Below are positions 57,355-64,000 of a stretch of DNA of 64,000 nucleotides, piece by piece. Below the pieces are notes generated by a model, which worked only from the letters and a program-made list of their open reading frames with translations, had not been told where the DNA came from and made no database searches. Positions within the stretch are counted from its first letter, which is position 1. Each line of letters opens with the position of its first letter. The position numbers and the translations under genes were made by a program. The stretch is from Gammaproteobacteria bacterium (GTDB taxonomy: Bacteria > Pseudomonadota > Gammaproteobacteria > Enterobacterales > Alteromonadaceae): positions 62,001-126,000 of the forward strand of contig JAFLDV010000001.1 in the NCBI GenBank assembly GCA_017302255.1. Reading direction: 5' to 3'.

Positions 57355-57696
57355 CTAATCAGATTTTTTTGGGATTGGCGCAAGGCCTTTACTGCGATTT
57401 TCAATTGCATCATCCAAATCAAACCCAGCGGAAATCCATTCATGTGCTTCCTCGGGTTTAAATTTCTCTTCGCTCCAAGTGCGTGCAGTGTCCAGCTCAA
57501 AGCCCATGGTTTGCCAACGGGATGCGAGATCGGCTGTAAAGCCGGCACTGTGCCATTTCTGGGCGACAGCTGGGACAAAGTCGGCGGCTTTCCACGCGGA
57601 AATTTCCTCGGTGCTCATGCCACTCCAATCATTCGGAGCTGAGCTACAGGCACTTAACAAACTAATCACTAACACCAGCGCCAAACGAGACAACAT
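57355..57696 (-). CDS. Lipoprotein made of five 13-residue W-x4-F-x4-A repeats
   Basis: 113 residues. Signal peptide with lipobox LLSACSS (Cys17). From residue 35 the protein is periodic: Trp at 35, 48, 61, 74, 87; Phe at 40, 53, 66, 79, 92; Ala at 45, 58, 71, 84, 97, exactly 13 apart (for example WHSAGFTADLASR). This predicts short repeated helices or a helical array in the periplasm. Good AGGAG site seven bases before the ATG. Family function unknown. Confidence 0.75.
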   Translation of the reverse strand: MLSRLALVLVISLLSACSSAPNDWSGMSTEEISAWKAADFVPAVAQKWHSAGFTADLASRWQTMGFELDTARTWSEEKFKPEEAHEWISAGFDLDDAIENRSKGLAPIPKKSD

Positions 57697-57831
57697 ATGA
57701 CTTCTCCTGCTTATTTTTTATGCACTAATGTTTTATAACTAATGCAACATTGAATGCAAGTGGTTCTGCTAATGTTCGGCAGAAAAACGGGGATTTTGCA
57801 GCAAATTGCCGGAAAAAAGCGGGTGAGTTGA

Positions 57832-57931
57832 GGTTTCAATCGAAACTAGGTTTCTGGGTTTCAGCCGAAACTGTGTTTCTGGGTTTCAATCGAAACTAGG
57901 ATTCTGGGTTTCAGTCGAAACTGGGTTTCTG
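57832..57931. repeat. Four tandem 25-bp repeats with internal palindromes
   Basis: Units at 57832-57856, 57857-57881, 57882-57906 and 57907-57931 follow GGTTTCAxxCGAAACTxxG then xTTCTG. Each holds the inverted repeat GTTTC-N4-GAAAC. The last unit covers the final codons and stop of arfB. There are no spacers between units. Confidence 0.9.
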
Positions 57932-58330
57932 TCGCCGCAATGCCTTGGTGTTACCTTGTTGCTTTTTGCTTTCTAGTCGACGCTGTTGGCTGCCAAAGGT
58001 TGGCTTAGTCGCATGGCGCTTTTTTTGCACTATGCCGGCACTAGCAATGAGTGCGATTAATTGCTGCAACGCTTGCTGTCGGTTCATTTCCTGACTGCGA
58101 CTGGATTGGCTTTTGATGATGATTTTGCCTGAGGCGGTTATGCGATGGTCACTGCGAGCGAGCAGGGCTGTTTTATAGTGGTCCGGCAAACTTGATGCGC
58201 GAATATCAAAGATCAACTGCATCGCCGTCGAGGTTTTATTGACATGTTGACCACCTGGGCCACTGGCGCGGATTGCTTGCCAGTCGACTTCAGCATCATC
58301 GATGCAAAGATGGGAGTTGATTGAAATCAT
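57911..58330 (-). CDS. arfB: Peptidyl-tRNA hydrolase ArfB (ribosome rescue)
   Basis: 139 residues from ATG 58330, giving the usual MISINSHLCIDD N-terminus and length (E. coli 140); ATG 58342 or 58405 would be longer. The catalytic motif is ASGPGGQHVNK with G26-G27-Q28, and the C-terminus is a basic Lys/Arg/Gln tail (LESKKQQGNTKALRRQK) that enters the mRNA channel. It frees stalled ribosomes without a stop codon. Its final residues PSFD are encoded inside a 25-bp tandem repeat. Confidence 0.93.
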   Translation of the reverse strand: MISINSHLCIDDAEVDWQAIRASGPGGQHVNKTSTAMQLIFDIRASSLPDHYKTALLARSDHRITASGKIIIKSQSSRSQEMNRQQALQQLIALIASAGIVQKKRHATKPTFGSQQRRLESKKQQGNTKALRRQKPSFD

Positions 58331-58390
58331 CAGATACACCATGCCAGTAAAGTCGGCATCATAGCATGGCTGCCCAAAAGTCACTGGAAA

Positions 58391-58399
58391 TGATATAAT
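58391..58399 (+). promoter_or_regulatory. Extended -10 promoter of yjdM
   Basis: TGATATAAT (58391-58399) is a TGn-TATAAT extended -10 box, 78 bases before the yjdM ATG, with no good -35 element, which extended promoters do not need. It lies just outside the start of the divergent arfB. Confidence 0.55.
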
Positions 58400-58476
58400 C
58401 CCCACTTTATTTACGGGTATAACCGTGCTGACTGCTCATCGCTAGAGGACGCACAACCCACACTAGGAAATTTACT

Positions 58477-58818
58477 ATGAGCCAACTCCCTCCTTGTCCG
58501 CAATGTAATTCAGCGTATACCTATGAAGATGGTGTGCAATTGGTTTGCCCAGAATGCGGACATGAATGGCAAGCCGGCGCAGCAGCTGACGCTGGCGAAA
58601 CAGCGAAAGTTGTTCGCGACTCTGCTGGTAATGTATTGCAAGACGGCGATACTGTGACAGTGATCAAAGACTTAAAAGTGAAAGGTTCATCATCTGTGGT
58701 GAAAATTGGCACGAAAGTAAAAGGCATCCGTTTAGTGGATGGCGATCATGATATCGATTGTAAAATTGATGGCTTTGGCGCGATGAGTTTAAAGTCAGAG
58801 TTCGTCAAGAAAGTTTGA
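58477..58818 (+). CDS. yjdM: YjdM (PhnA) zinc-ribbon protein
   Basis: 113 residues. N-terminal zinc ribbon CPQC (C7, C10) and CPECGHEW (C24, C27), then an SH3-like C-terminal domain with [20 protein letters not shown] and [20 protein letters not shown]. This is the widespread PhnA/YjdM family, historically named for phosphonate genes but with unclear function. Single gene after an extended -10 promoter. Confidence 0.92.
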   Translation: MSQLPPCPQCNSAYTYEDGVQLVCPECGHEWQAGAAADAGETAKVVRDSAGNVLQDGDTVTVIKDLKVKGSSSVVKIGTKVKGIRLVDGDHDIDCKIDGFGAMSLKSEFVKKV

Positions 58819-58844
58819 TCCTGCGATCAATAACTCAGCTTTGT

Positions 58845-58868
58845 AGTGCCAGTCAGCTGACTGGCACT
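58845..58868. terminator. Perfect 24-base palindrome after yjdM
   Basis: AGTGCCAGTCAG (58845-58856) is followed directly by its reverse complement CTGACTGGCACT (58857-58868), and GTTTC follows. It lies between convergent genes and probably ends both transcripts. Confidence 0.6.
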
Positions 58869-58893
58869 GTTTCAAGCATAATCTACGAACCGC

Positions 58894-59118
58894 TTACTCA
58901 TTACTTTTAAAAGTTGCAGCGTCCAAAATTGCCCATAAATGGATAACGGCAGCAACAATGCCTGGTACCACTAAAAACCACAGTGCGTAACCCACAGCAC
59001 AAAATACAAAAAACAAAATTGCAGCCATCAAACGGCCTTGCACCAATTGGCCGAGACCTGGAAATGGAATATTGCATAATGCGGCAATCACATTACCGCC
59101 TGAACCTTGACTAGCCAT
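58894..59118 (-). CDS. Small membrane protein, two helices
   Basis: 74 residues with AAGGAG seven bases before the ATG. After a Gly/Ser-rich start comes ALCNIPFPGLGQLVQGRLMA, a turn motif, then AAILFFVFCAVGYALWFLVV and VPGIVAAVIHLWAILDAA. The PGLGQL pattern recalls TM2-like small membrane proteins. Unknown function. Confidence 0.6.
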   Translation of the reverse strand: MASQGSGGNVIAALCNIPFPGLGQLVQGRLMAAILFFVFCAVGYALWFLVVPGIVAAVIHLWAILDAATFKSNE

Positions 59119-59235
59119 CGTTTATCTCCTTCTGACTTCTTGCGTTGAGATTAACTGAATTTGCGCCAAGCAACAGCGAAAATCTGTAACACGATGTTGG
59201 TTTTGACACATTTTGCGAGTTGCTTTGGCAAAGGA

Positions 59236-59646
59236 CTAATTGGGCTCAGTGACAAATCCTAGTTTTAAGATCCCAGCTTGTTGCACCGCGGCCATCGTTT
59301 TGACTACATGCTCATAGGGCACGGCCTTGTCTCCGCGTAAATGAATTTCTGGTTGTGGCGACTGTGCGGCTGCGGCTAATAGCTTGGCATTAAGCTCCGC
59401 GGCATCAACTTTTGTTTCATTCCAAAACACTTCACCGCTCGCTGTTACCGCTAGTTGCACAGTTTGCGGTTTTAGTTCTGTCGGTTGATTACTGGCTCGC
59501 GGTAGGTCCACGTTCACCGAATGGGTTAGCACTGGTACGGTTATGATGAAAATAATCAGCAAGACCAACATGACATCAACCAAAGGCGTCATGTTGATTT
59601 CACTCATCACCTCATCGTTGTGCTCGAAATCGCCGCCAAAAGCCAT
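59236..59646 (-). CDS. exbD: ExbD/TolR-family protein
   Basis: 136 residues. N-terminal cytoplasmic tail and one helix with MSEINMTPLVDVMLVLLIIF, where the membrane Asp needed for proton use is present, then a periplasmic domain ending in VQQAGILKLGFVTEPN. Shares one base with the end of exbB. Part of the tonB-exbB-exbD energy complex. Confidence 0.93.
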   Translation of the reverse strand: MAFGGDFEHNDEVMSEINMTPLVDVMLVLLIIFIITVPVLTHSVNVDLPRASNQPTELKPQTVQLAVTASGEVFWNETKVDAAELNAKLLAAAAQSPQPEIHLRGDKAVPYEHVVKTMAAVQQAGILKLGFVTEPN

Positions 59647-60380
59647 TACGCCGCTCCTTGCATCGAACGCACCTGCGATTTAGGCGCTGCCCCAGTTAAG
59701 AAATACGCATGCAATTGAAAGGCAAAGCGATTGAGTTTGCTGGTAATTCCTTTATTGCCGCGACTTAAAGCGTTGTAAGCAAGTACTGCCGGGATAGCGA
59801 CCGCCAACCCGAAGGCTGTCATGATGAGAGCTTCACCGACCGGACCTGCGACTTTATCAATACTGGCTTGGCCATTGGCGCCTATTCCTACTAATGCATG
59901 ATAAATTCCCCAAACGGTGCCAAATAAACCGACAAATGGAGCCGTGGAACCGACCGACGCCAAAATGGCGAGGCCTTTTTGCATATTTTCAGCGCTTTCA
60001 TCGATGGCGCCTTTGAGGGTTGAAGTTAACCAGTCAGACAATGGTAAGTTGCCGTGTAAATCATCTTTGTGAGTACTATGGTGGTCTAGCGCGTTTTGCC
60101 CTTGATCTGCGACAAAACGAAATGGGTTGCGCACCCCTGGCAAAGCACAAGCCCCAGTTAGGATCTGCAAACCTTGGCTAAATGATTGAGCGTGCCAAAA
60201 ATCTCGGCTGGCTGAGGCGATTTTCTGCAATTGCCATAACCGCCAAGCACGGATAACGATGACGCACCAACTGGCCATTGACATCAGTAACAGAATTAAA
60301 GCTACGGATTTAATAACACCATCACCTTGCTGCCATAAGGTGGCAATACCATAGGGATTCTCTTGCATTTCTATCTCCAA
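59646..60380 (-). CDS. exbB: ExbB/TolQ/MotA-family proton channel
   Basis: 244 residues with three membrane helices. The conserved ASVGSTAPFVGLFGTVWGIY and GLAVAIPAVLAYNALSRGNK are as in ExbB. It forms the proton-driven motor with ExbD that energises TonB. Between tonB (18 bases upstream) and exbD in one minus-strand operon. Confidence 0.94.
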   Translation of the reverse strand: MEIEMQENPYGIATLWQQGDGVIKSVALILLLMSMASWCVIVIRAWRLWQLQKIASASRDFWHAQSFSQGLQILTGACALPGVRNPFRFVADQGQNALDHHSTHKDDLHGNLPLSDWLTSTLKGAIDESAENMQKGLAILASVGSTAPFVGLFGTVWGIYHALVGIGANGQASIDKVAGPVGEALIMTAFGLAVAIPAVLAYNALSRGNKGITSKLNRFAFQLHAYFLTGAAPKSQVRSMQGAA

Positions 60381-60398
60381 TTACAGAATTCAGTTGCG

Positions 60399-61052
60399 TT
60401 AATTCGGTTGGTTTAAGGAAAAATTGATTGGCATTTCATACCAATAATCAATGGCTTTGCCGTCTTGCTTGGCGGGAGTAAATTGCCACTTTTTTACCGC
60501 TTGCACAGCAGCTTGGTCTAGACGGTCAAAACCACTGCTATGTTGGATTTTGATGTCCGCGACTTGCCCATCGCGCTTTACCAGTAGCAGCAACCGCACT
60601 GTGCCTTGCTCTTTTCGTTTTCGAGACAATTTCGGGTAAACCGGCGCTTGGTTATGAATGCCGCTTGCCGCAGTGCTCGGCAACTGCAGAGTCGTTTGGG
60701 CCGGTTTAGCTTTTACTGGCAGATCCAATGATTTTGTTGCTGGCTTTGCTGGTGCAGTCTCTGGTTTCGCAGTTTGCACAGCACGTTCAGAGGCTGGTCC
60801 TTTGGGTAACGGTACATTTTTAGCTTTAGGTTTTACCTTTGGTTTTTCTACCTGTTTTTCCACTGGTTGTTGACGCGGCTGTGGCAGGGGCGTTTGCACC
60901 GGCTTTGTTGGGGCAGGCAGCAGCACACCACTTAGCGTTGGTGGCTCCAAGCTTGGAGCTTGCACTTTTGCATTGGGAGCCATCGCATAAACCAAAGCGG
61001 CAGTATGCAGTGCGAGCACCAAAAGCAAAGGAGGAATATGTTGCAAATTCAC
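60399..61052 (-). CDS. tonB: TonB energy transducer
   Basis: 217 residues from GTG 61052. One N-terminal membrane helix (PPLLLVLALHTAALVYAMAP), a Pro/Lys-rich linker (residues about 30-130, with KPVQTPLPQPRQQPVEKQ) spanning the periplasm, and the TonB C-terminal domain with YPKLSRKRKEQGTVRLLLLV, IQHSSGFDRLDQAAVQAVKK and WQFTPAKQDG. First gene of the operon, with Fur-type sites upstream. Confidence 0.93.
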   Translation of the reverse strand: MNLQHIPPLLLVLALHTAALVYAMAPNAKVQAPSLEPPTLSGVLLPAPTKPVQTPLPQPRQQPVEKQVEKPKVKPKAKNVPLPKGPASERAVQTAKPETAPAKPATKSLDLPVKAKPAQTTLQLPSTAASGIHNQAPVYPKLSRKRKEQGTVRLLLLVKRDGQVADIKIQHSSGFDRLDQAAVQAVKKWQFTPAKQDGKAIDYWYEMPINFSLNQPN

Positions 61053-61086
61053 CGCGGCACCAACTTTTTAGCAGATAAATCTAATT

Positions 61087-61105
61087 GATAACAATTCGCA
61101 TTATA
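61087..61105 (-). promoter_or_regulatory. tonB promoter with overlapping Fur-type box
   Basis: On the minus strand a -10 TATAAT (61105-61100) with a 17-base spacer to TAGCCA. The stretch TGATAACAATTCGCA within it has the TGATAAx-N-ATTxxCA form of a Fur 7-1-7 site and covers the -10, so Fur would block it in iron-rich cells. Confidence 0.65.
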
Positions 61106-61133
61106 AGTGCGTGAGATTTTCTTGGCTAGATCT

Positions 61134-61152
61134 AAATGAGAATTCATTGCAA
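61134..61152. promoter_or_regulatory. Second Fur-type box in the tonB / divergent gene region
   Basis: The 19-mer AAATGAGAATTCATTGCAA differs at only two positions from the one in front of the candidate small RNA (488-506, minus strand). It lies upstream of the tonB -35 and could also act on the divergent gene at 61310. Confidence 0.6.
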
Positions 61153-61309
61153 TAAGACCGGAGAAACTTTGTTTACAACTTTCAACAACAGGCTGATTCA
61201 TCAATGATTCAGCGCAAAAAATCCACTGTGGGTAGTGTCATAACACACCGCTAGCTTCAATAAGTTGTTGTGTTACACTCAAGTTAATTTTCAGCACAGG
61301 ATTGCCTAT

Positions 61310-64000
61310 ATGTTCCGCGCTAAGTTGATGTCTTTAAAACAGATGATCCCGATAGTGTCGCTTGCCGTTTTTAGCCAGCTGTTTGCAGTGCCAACTGTCG
61401 CTGCGACCGACAATTTAGCCGTCACTTTGCCGCCGGAGCTTTCGGCTTGGCAGGGCTGGGTCGAAAAGGATCTCCCTGAGCGTTATTGTCCATGGCAGGA
61501 AGATGCATCACAAAAACGCTGTTTATTCGTGTTGCAAACCAATTTGCAAGCAACAAATGCTGGCGCAACTTTCGTGCAAGAAGTGCAAAGTTATAGCGAG
61601 CAATTTTGGCAGCTTCCGGGCGAACAGCAGCAATGGCCGCTGAATGTAAAAGTACAGCTGCTGGATGATGCAGGACGTGCAGTTGGTGCCGAAAAATCGG
61701 TGGCAGTGCGTGATTATCGATCGAGCCCAGAAATTCAACTTCCGCTTGGACGTGTTCGGATCAGTGCAGAATATCGTTGGTCAGAACTACCGTCAGGATT
61801 GTTACTACCTGATGGAACTCCGCCTGTTAGTTTATCGATTGATGGCAAAGCCGTAACTCAGCCGCTTTGGGATCAAACCCGCTTGTTATTGCGAGCAACT
61901 CCGAGTGTCGAACAGGCGCAAAGTACTGTGCAAATGCGGGTCTTTCGTTTGTTGACCGATGATATTCCTTATCAACTCACTACTATTATTCGCCTTGATG
62001 TCAGTGGCCCTTCGCGTGAACTTAAATTACCAATGCCATTGCCTGAAGGATTTGTATTGGCCGGAATTGATGGGGATCTGCCAGTTACATTGCGCCAAGA
62101 TGGAACTTTAAGCATCAGCGCTATGTCCGGTAATTTCGAGATTAGTTTAAAAGCACTGCGTTTGCATTCAGACTCTAAGATTGTCAAACCACAGTTACCT
62201 GAACCATGGCCATCACAGGAAGTATGGGCGTACCAAGGTAACAGTCAGTTAAGAACGGCACAGTTACAAGGCGCGCCAAGTATCGATCCGCAGCAAAGTG
62301 ATGCGCCCGCCAGTTGGTCTGGATTTGCCCAGTATTTGGTTAGTTCGACAGAGCCATTGTCGTTGCAAGTCTTAGCTGGACCGGCAAATTCTGAGCGTGA
62401 TGACGTCCGTATCGAACGACAAATGTGGCTGTCTGCTACCACTGATAAGTTTACCATTGCCGACCGTCTGTCAGGCTCGTTACATTCAAGCGGACGTTTG
62501 TCGTTATTGCCGCCACTCGCGGCAGGCCGGATTGAAGTTGATGGGCAAGCACGGTTAATTAATCAATTAAAAGACACTACTGGCAGTGCAGGGGTGGAGA
62601 TCCGCAATTCGTCGTTGTCAGTGGCTGCGCTCAGTGAATTGTCTACGACGACCAAAATGCCAGTGCATGGTTGGGATTTACAAGCGGACCGAGTTGAAAC
62701 CCGAGTCAATCTGCCAGATGGTTGGGCTGCAGTTGCAGTGTTTGGCGCCAGTGAAGTTTATGGTGATTGGTTACATGCATGGGACTTGTGGGATATGTTT
62801 TTGGTGATGCTGTTGACCGTGGCGGCTTACCGATTGCTTGGCGTTCCTGCCGCTTGTGCACTGCTAGTTTGGTTGTTATTAGCCTACCAAAAACCTGATG
62901 CGCCACACTGGTTATGGTTGATTGTGCTTGCAAGTCTTGCCTTGGCGAAGTTTGCTACGGGCAAGTTTGCCAAAGTCAGTCAATGGTTTGCCCAAGCCGC
63001 ATTATTGTTGTTAGGCATCGCTTTGCTTAATTTTGCGACCCAGCAAATTCGCTATGCGGTTTATCCGCAATTAGCGGCGTCGGATGATTCGCAAGCAGTG
63101 CAAGAATTGATGATTCGTCAGGATCGTCATGCCGCTGCCCCAGTTGCGGTTGGTGAGGCAGCACCAGCGCCGGTCGAAGCCATGCAGGTGGCGGAAGAGG
63201 AACGTGCGCAGATGGAGAAGCGCAAAGTTGAAAGAATTGAAGTCACTGGTGCAAGAGTTTCCAGGAGCTATGAGGTGGCAGCGCAGCAGCCGGACTTGCT
63301 TTATGGTGTGCAATCCACAGATCCTGCGAACAAAATTCAAACTGGACCGGCAGCCCCTGATTGGAGCTCCGAGCAATTAGTGGTCAATTTTTCTGGTCCG
63401 GTCAGCGCTGAACAACAATGGTCAATGTATGTGGTTCCCGCTTGGTTGCACAGTCTTGCACGAGTGGTGATGGTCTTACTCAGTTTGGCGTTATTCTGGC
63501 AGTTGTTGGCGCCATGGCGTGACCAGCTACAAGCAATAATCCGCACAACAGCAGGGCGTCCACTTGCTGGTTTATTGTTGTGTCTGTTGGCGATGCCATC
63601 ACCCGAGGCCGCGGCACAAAGCACACCAAGCCCAGAACTACTGCAAGAACTGCGGGATCACCTCCATAAGCCTGCACTATGTGCGCCTAATTGCGCCAGC
63701 ATCGAACAAGTGAAGATAAAATCAACGGCATCTGACCTACAAATTCAGATGAAAGTGCATAGCCAAGATTTCCATGTTTATCGTCTGCCAATCAATGCGG
63801 ATTTATCAACAAAAGTACAGATGGATGGTCAAGACGCTGCACTAGTGAATGAAGACAATGTGCTGCTGGCGGCATTACCTTCTGGCGTGCATGTTTTTGA
63901 TATTCATGTAAATGTCGAAAACATTAACCAACTGAATCTCACGTTTTCCCAGCATTGGCATGATTTGCAAAGTGAATTAAGCAAGTGGCAGATGACACCG
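61310..64000 (+). CDS. Large membrane protein, 5' part only (runs off the window)
   Basis: ATG at 61310 opens a frame with no stop through base 64000 (897 codons seen). A signal-like N-terminus (MIPIVSLAVFSQLFAVPTVA) leads to about 470 residues of periplasmic beta-rich sequence, then four membrane helices around 497-590, a polar linker with RIEVTGARVSRS near residues 642-653, a further helix near 712-735, and a second soluble part. IEVTGxR is a motif I know from the start of TonB-dependent receptors. Function unknown; it diverges from tonB with Fur-type sites between, suggesting iron or nutrient uptake. Confidence 0.75.
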   Translation, partial: MFRAKLMSLKQMIPIVSLAVFSQLFAVPTVAATDNLAVTLPPELSAWQGWVEKDLPERYCPWQEDASQKRCLFVLQTNLQATNAGATFVQEVQSYSEQFWQLPGEQQQWPLNVKVQLLDDAGRAVGAEKSVAVRDYRSSPEIQLPLGRVRISAEYRWSELPSGLLLPDGTPPVSLSIDGKAVTQPLWDQTRLLLRATPSVEQAQSTVQMRVFRLLTDDIPYQLTTIIRLDVSGPSRELKLPMPLPEGFVLAGIDGDLPVTLRQDGTLSISAMSGNFEISLKALRLHSDSKIVKPQLPEPWPSQEVWAYQGNSQLRTAQLQGAPSIDPQQSDAPASWSGFAQYLVSSTEPLSLQVLAGPANSERDDVRIERQMWLSATTDKFTIADRLSGSLHSSGRLSLLPPLAAGRIEVDGQARLINQLKDTTGSAGVEIRNSSLSVAALSELSTTTKMPVHGWDLQADRVETRVNLPDGWAAVAVFGASEVYGDWLHAWDLWDMFLVMLLTVAAYRLLGVPAACALLVWLLLAYQKPDAPHWLWLIVLASLALAKFATGKFAKVSQWFAQAALLLLGIALLNFATQQIRYAVYPQLAASDDSQAVQELMIRQDRHAAAPVAVGEAAPAPVEAMQVAEEERAQMEKRKVERIEVTGARVSRSYEVAAQQPDLLYGVQSTDPANKIQTGPAAPDWSSEQLVVNFSGPVSAEQQWSMYVVPAWLHSLARVVMVLLSLALFWQLLAPWRDQLQAIIRTTAGRPLAGLLLCLLAMPSPEAAAQSTPSPELLQELRDHLHKPALCAPNCASIEQVKIKSTASDLQIQMKVHSQDFHVYRLPINADLSTKVQMDGQDAALVNEDNVLLAALPSGVHVFDIHVNVENINQLNLTFSQHWHDLQSELSKWQMTP

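Noticed and set aside
57832..57931. Tandem repeats considered as a CRISPR array
   Set aside because: The 25-bp units are directly adjacent with no spacers and there are no cas genes in the window.

Overview
The window reads as ordinary chromosome of a mesophilic gammaproteobacterium of the Alteromonadales/Rheinheimera–Alishewanella type. This is an inference from gene content: a DeoR-type regulator fused into an operon with glmS, a GlyGly-CTERM (rhombosortase-type) exoprotease, a MipA/DUF3019/RstA-RstB-like cluster, a DUF3612 XRE regulator, MdtABC-like pumps and a tonB-exbB-exbD operon with Fur-type sites. Base composition is close to balanced by eye. No rRNA, tRNA, insertion sequence, prophage or CRISPR array was seen.

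Layout. 1-1400: end of a DUF2288 gene, then an apparently gene-poor stretch that holds a strong candidate for a Fur-controlled small RNA on the minus strand (347-457), a decayed minus-strand gene (750-967) and a thioredoxin-like gene. 1431-4209: regulator plus glmS. 4561-6657: an AT-rich orphan gene and a CPBP protease. 6815-10395: chemoreceptor, a split DsbD-like pair (thioredoxin plus CcdA) and a DUF4920 protein. 10647-21136: a tightly overlapping five-gene operon DUF4132 / MoxR-type AAA+ / DUF5682 / VWA / SWIM, matching the uncharacterised E. coli yehI-yehL-yehM-yehP-yehQ set; this is the main candidate for a poorly described system. 21238-24775: AbgT transporter and a nicotinamide riboside salvage pair (pnuC, nadR without its DNA-binding domain). 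25340-27582: CPA2 antiporter and an esterase. 27742-30878: MipA-like porin, DUF3019 protein, response regulator and histidine kinase in one operon. 31126-31300: a structured minus-strand RNA candidate. 31489-40565: large subtilase, a second sRNA candidate, a sodium:solute symporter, a matrixin protease and a lipase. 40654-46962: TPR protein with a degenerate GGDEF domain, a small membrane protein, a stand-alone malate-synthase-G-like domain divergent from a DUF3612 regulator, and an HDOD protein. 47012-54557: mdtABC-like efflux operon. 54631-59118: small conserved proteins, SGNH hydrolase, cysA without cysT/cysW but coupled to a 56-residue ORF, a 13-residue-repeat lipoprotein, four 25-bp tandem repeats at the end of arfB, and yjdM. 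59236-64000: tonB-exbB-exbD, Fur-type sites, and the start of a large divergent membrane protein that carries a TonB-receptor-like motif and runs off the window.

How parts may work together. The 19-base Fur-type site in front of the small RNA (488-506) and the one upstream of tonB (61134-61152) agree at 17 of 19 positions, which ties the two ends of the window into one iron-responsive set by inference. Several units look like envelope or secretion functions (subtilase, matrixin, lipase, esterase, SGNH hydrolase, MipA, RND pump, split DsbD). Starts were chosen from ribosome-binding sites and overlaps, and they differ from the longest open frame where stated.
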